64,000 nt of DNA from Pseudodonghicola sp048268305 (GTDB taxonomy: Bacteria; Pseudomonadota; Alphaproteobacteria; Rhodobacterales; Rhodobacteraceae): the NCBI RefSeq assembly GCF_048268305.1, contig NZ_JBLWVT010000005.1, forward strand, positions 310,001 through 374,000, written 5' to 3'. Position 1 is the first letter of the stretch. Every line of letters starts with the position of its first letter. Shown here in pieces: positions 63,119-64,000 of the stretch. Both the position numbers and the translations under genes were made by a program. The notes under the pieces were generated by a model. The model searched no databases. It was not told where the DNA came from and saw nothing but the letters and a program-made list of their open reading frames with translations.

Positions 63119-63309
63119 ATCCACTCTCGCGTTCCTTGGTCACGATCTTATCTTCGTGTCCACGAAACCGGCGGCAGCTCAGAGGCCACTTTCGATGTGA
63201 AGACGGTCTTCAGGCGTGATCCAGACACAAGAATTTCCGATGGCCACGCGCAGCCCCAAAATGTGCGGGAAGGTCGCGGCCTGTCGATGACCGCCACGAC
63301 CCGGCTGGC

Positions 63310-64000
63310 TCAGCGTCGCACGCCTCGGCTGGCCCAGATGACGCCCGAGATTGCGATCGCCACGCCCAGCAGTTGCGAGGGCTGGGGCATCCGTCCGAGC
63401 CCGGTGGCGATCAGCAGGGCCGCCACGGGCACGAGGTTGAACAGCACGGATGTGGCCCCCGGCCCGCGCACGCGGATACCGACCTGCCAGAAGGCGAAGG
63501 CCAGGGTCGATCCGGCCAGCGCCATCCACAGGGTTGCGCCCCATCCCGCCGGGCTGGCCAGGGCGAAGGCGGACAGCGGGGCCTCAAGGAGGCAGGCCGC
63601 CAGCACCAGCACCACCGCCCCGAACAGCATCGTCCAGGCCGAGGTTTCCAGCGCGCTCGCCTCCCGCACCCAACGCCGGCAGCCGACGGTGTAGAAGGCC
63701 CAGCACAGGCTGCCCGCGAAGATCAGGATATCCCCGGCCCCGAAGCGCGTGCCCGAAAAGGCCCCGACGGTGAGGGCCACGCCGACCAGCCCCACCCCCA
63801 TGCCGCTCACCATCCGGGCAGAGGGGAGGCGGCGCGACAGCAGCGCCTCGATCAGATTGGTCGAGAGCGGCGTCGTGGCCATGATCAGCGCCCCCGTCAC
63901 CGGAGACGAGGTCTTCATGCCCAGAAACAGCGCCGCGTTGAACCCGGTCACGCCGATCAGGCCAAGGCCTGCGAAGGCCAGCCAGTTGCGCCGCAGCGCA
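63310..64000 (-). CDS. EamA/DMT family permease, C-terminal part (runs off the window)
   Basis: About 230 residues visible, seven or so membrane helices, two-EamA-domain transporter (LRRNWLAFAGLGLIGVTGFN; SSPVTGALIMATTPLSTNLI; GATLWMALAGSTLAFAFWQV; LLGVAIAISGVIWASRG). Drug/metabolite exporter superfamily; substrate unknown. Start lies beyond position 64000. The 128 bases between its stop and the IS hold nothing recognisable. Confidence 0.88.
   Translation of the reverse strand, partial: ALRRNWLAFAGLGLIGVTGFNAALFLGMKTSSPVTGALIMATTPLSTNLIEALLSRRLPSARMVSGMGVGLVGVALTVGAFSGTRFGAGDILIFAGSLCWAFYTVGCRRWVREASALETSAWTMLFGAVVLVLAACLLEAPLSAFALASPAGWGATLWMALAGSTLAFAFWQVGIRVRGPGATSVLFNLVPVAALLIATGLGRMPQPSQLLGVAIAISGVIWASRGVRR

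Larger units (their letters stand above)
61945..63181 (-). mobile_element. Degenerate IS3-family insertion sequence
   Basis: 1237 bases with related terminal inverted repeats: left TGATCTGCCGCCGATTTGGT, right (reverse strand) TGAGCTGCCGCCGGTTTCGT. orfA and orfB lie on the minus strand and are both broken. No matching target duplication noticed. Confidence 0.8.

Overview
The window is high-GC chromosomal DNA from an alphaproteobacterium, most likely the Rhodobacterales (Rhodobacter/roseobacter group). The pointers are a RNase E with a very acidic insert in its S1 domain, a ccmE/ccmF/ccmH locus carrying a gene-transfer-agent type holin and endolysin, the F1-ATPase zeta inhibitor (DUF1476), a corrinoid protein beside a DUF1638 protein, a fused indolepyruvate:ferredoxin oxidoreductase, and a GAAC-N7-GAAC type SOS box.

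Layout. 1-4561 (minus): start of rne with a long leader, then the two-component pair dctB-dctD. 4598-6489 (minus): purC-purS-purQ. 6646-8099 (plus): ATPase inhibitor and homocysteine methyltransferase. 8139-16232 (minus): DUF4336 protein, enoyl-CoA hydratase, ccmH, ccmF, holin, endolysin, ccmE, argC, murI, small ORF. 16563-21061: fused indolepyruvate oxidoreductase divergent from a LysR regulator. 21340-24234 (plus): purL, bolA, grxD. 24309-25345 (minus): zapA and a coiled-coil protein. 25604-27625 (plus): tkt. 27881-31204: a methyltransferase, a radical SAM protein behind an SOS box, the corrinoid protein and the DUF1638 protein. 31513-35555: sufE, a lipoprotein, rnd, purN, purM. 35675-35750: a tRNA with anticodon CAT.

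35886-46449 holds an amidase followed, in gene order, by an HDAC-like deacetylase, GNAT acetyltransferase, beta-keto acid cleavage enzyme, class III aminotransferase and a polyamine-type ABC transporter, all minus, with a divergent LysR gene. The enzyme set matches the steps of the old biochemical pathway for aerobic beta-lysine (via N-acetyl-beta-lysine) breakdown, and that is my leading hypothesis for its function. 46614-48671 (minus) holds a fatty acid desaturase, a small basic protein, a DUF982 protein and a cold-shock protein.

The most notable element is 49172-59359. A 10.2 kb island sits in a tRNA-Leu(CAA) gene and is bounded by perfect 58-bp direct repeats. It carries a tyrosine integrase, an AlpA-like protein, an XRE-type repressor, and a full HK97-type head and packaging set (large terminase, portal, prohead protease, major capsid, head-tail adaptor, connector, HNH nuclease). 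I see no tail, lysis or replication gene. This is the profile of a capsid-forming phage satellite (cf-PICI-like), which would make its own heads and borrow tails from a helper phage.

59544-60580 (plus) returns to host genes (YqaA/DedA family, dsbB). 60594-63181 is a graveyard of broken IS3-family copies and an lrp remnant. The window ends inside an EamA-type permease gene. No CRISPR array or rRNA gene was seen.
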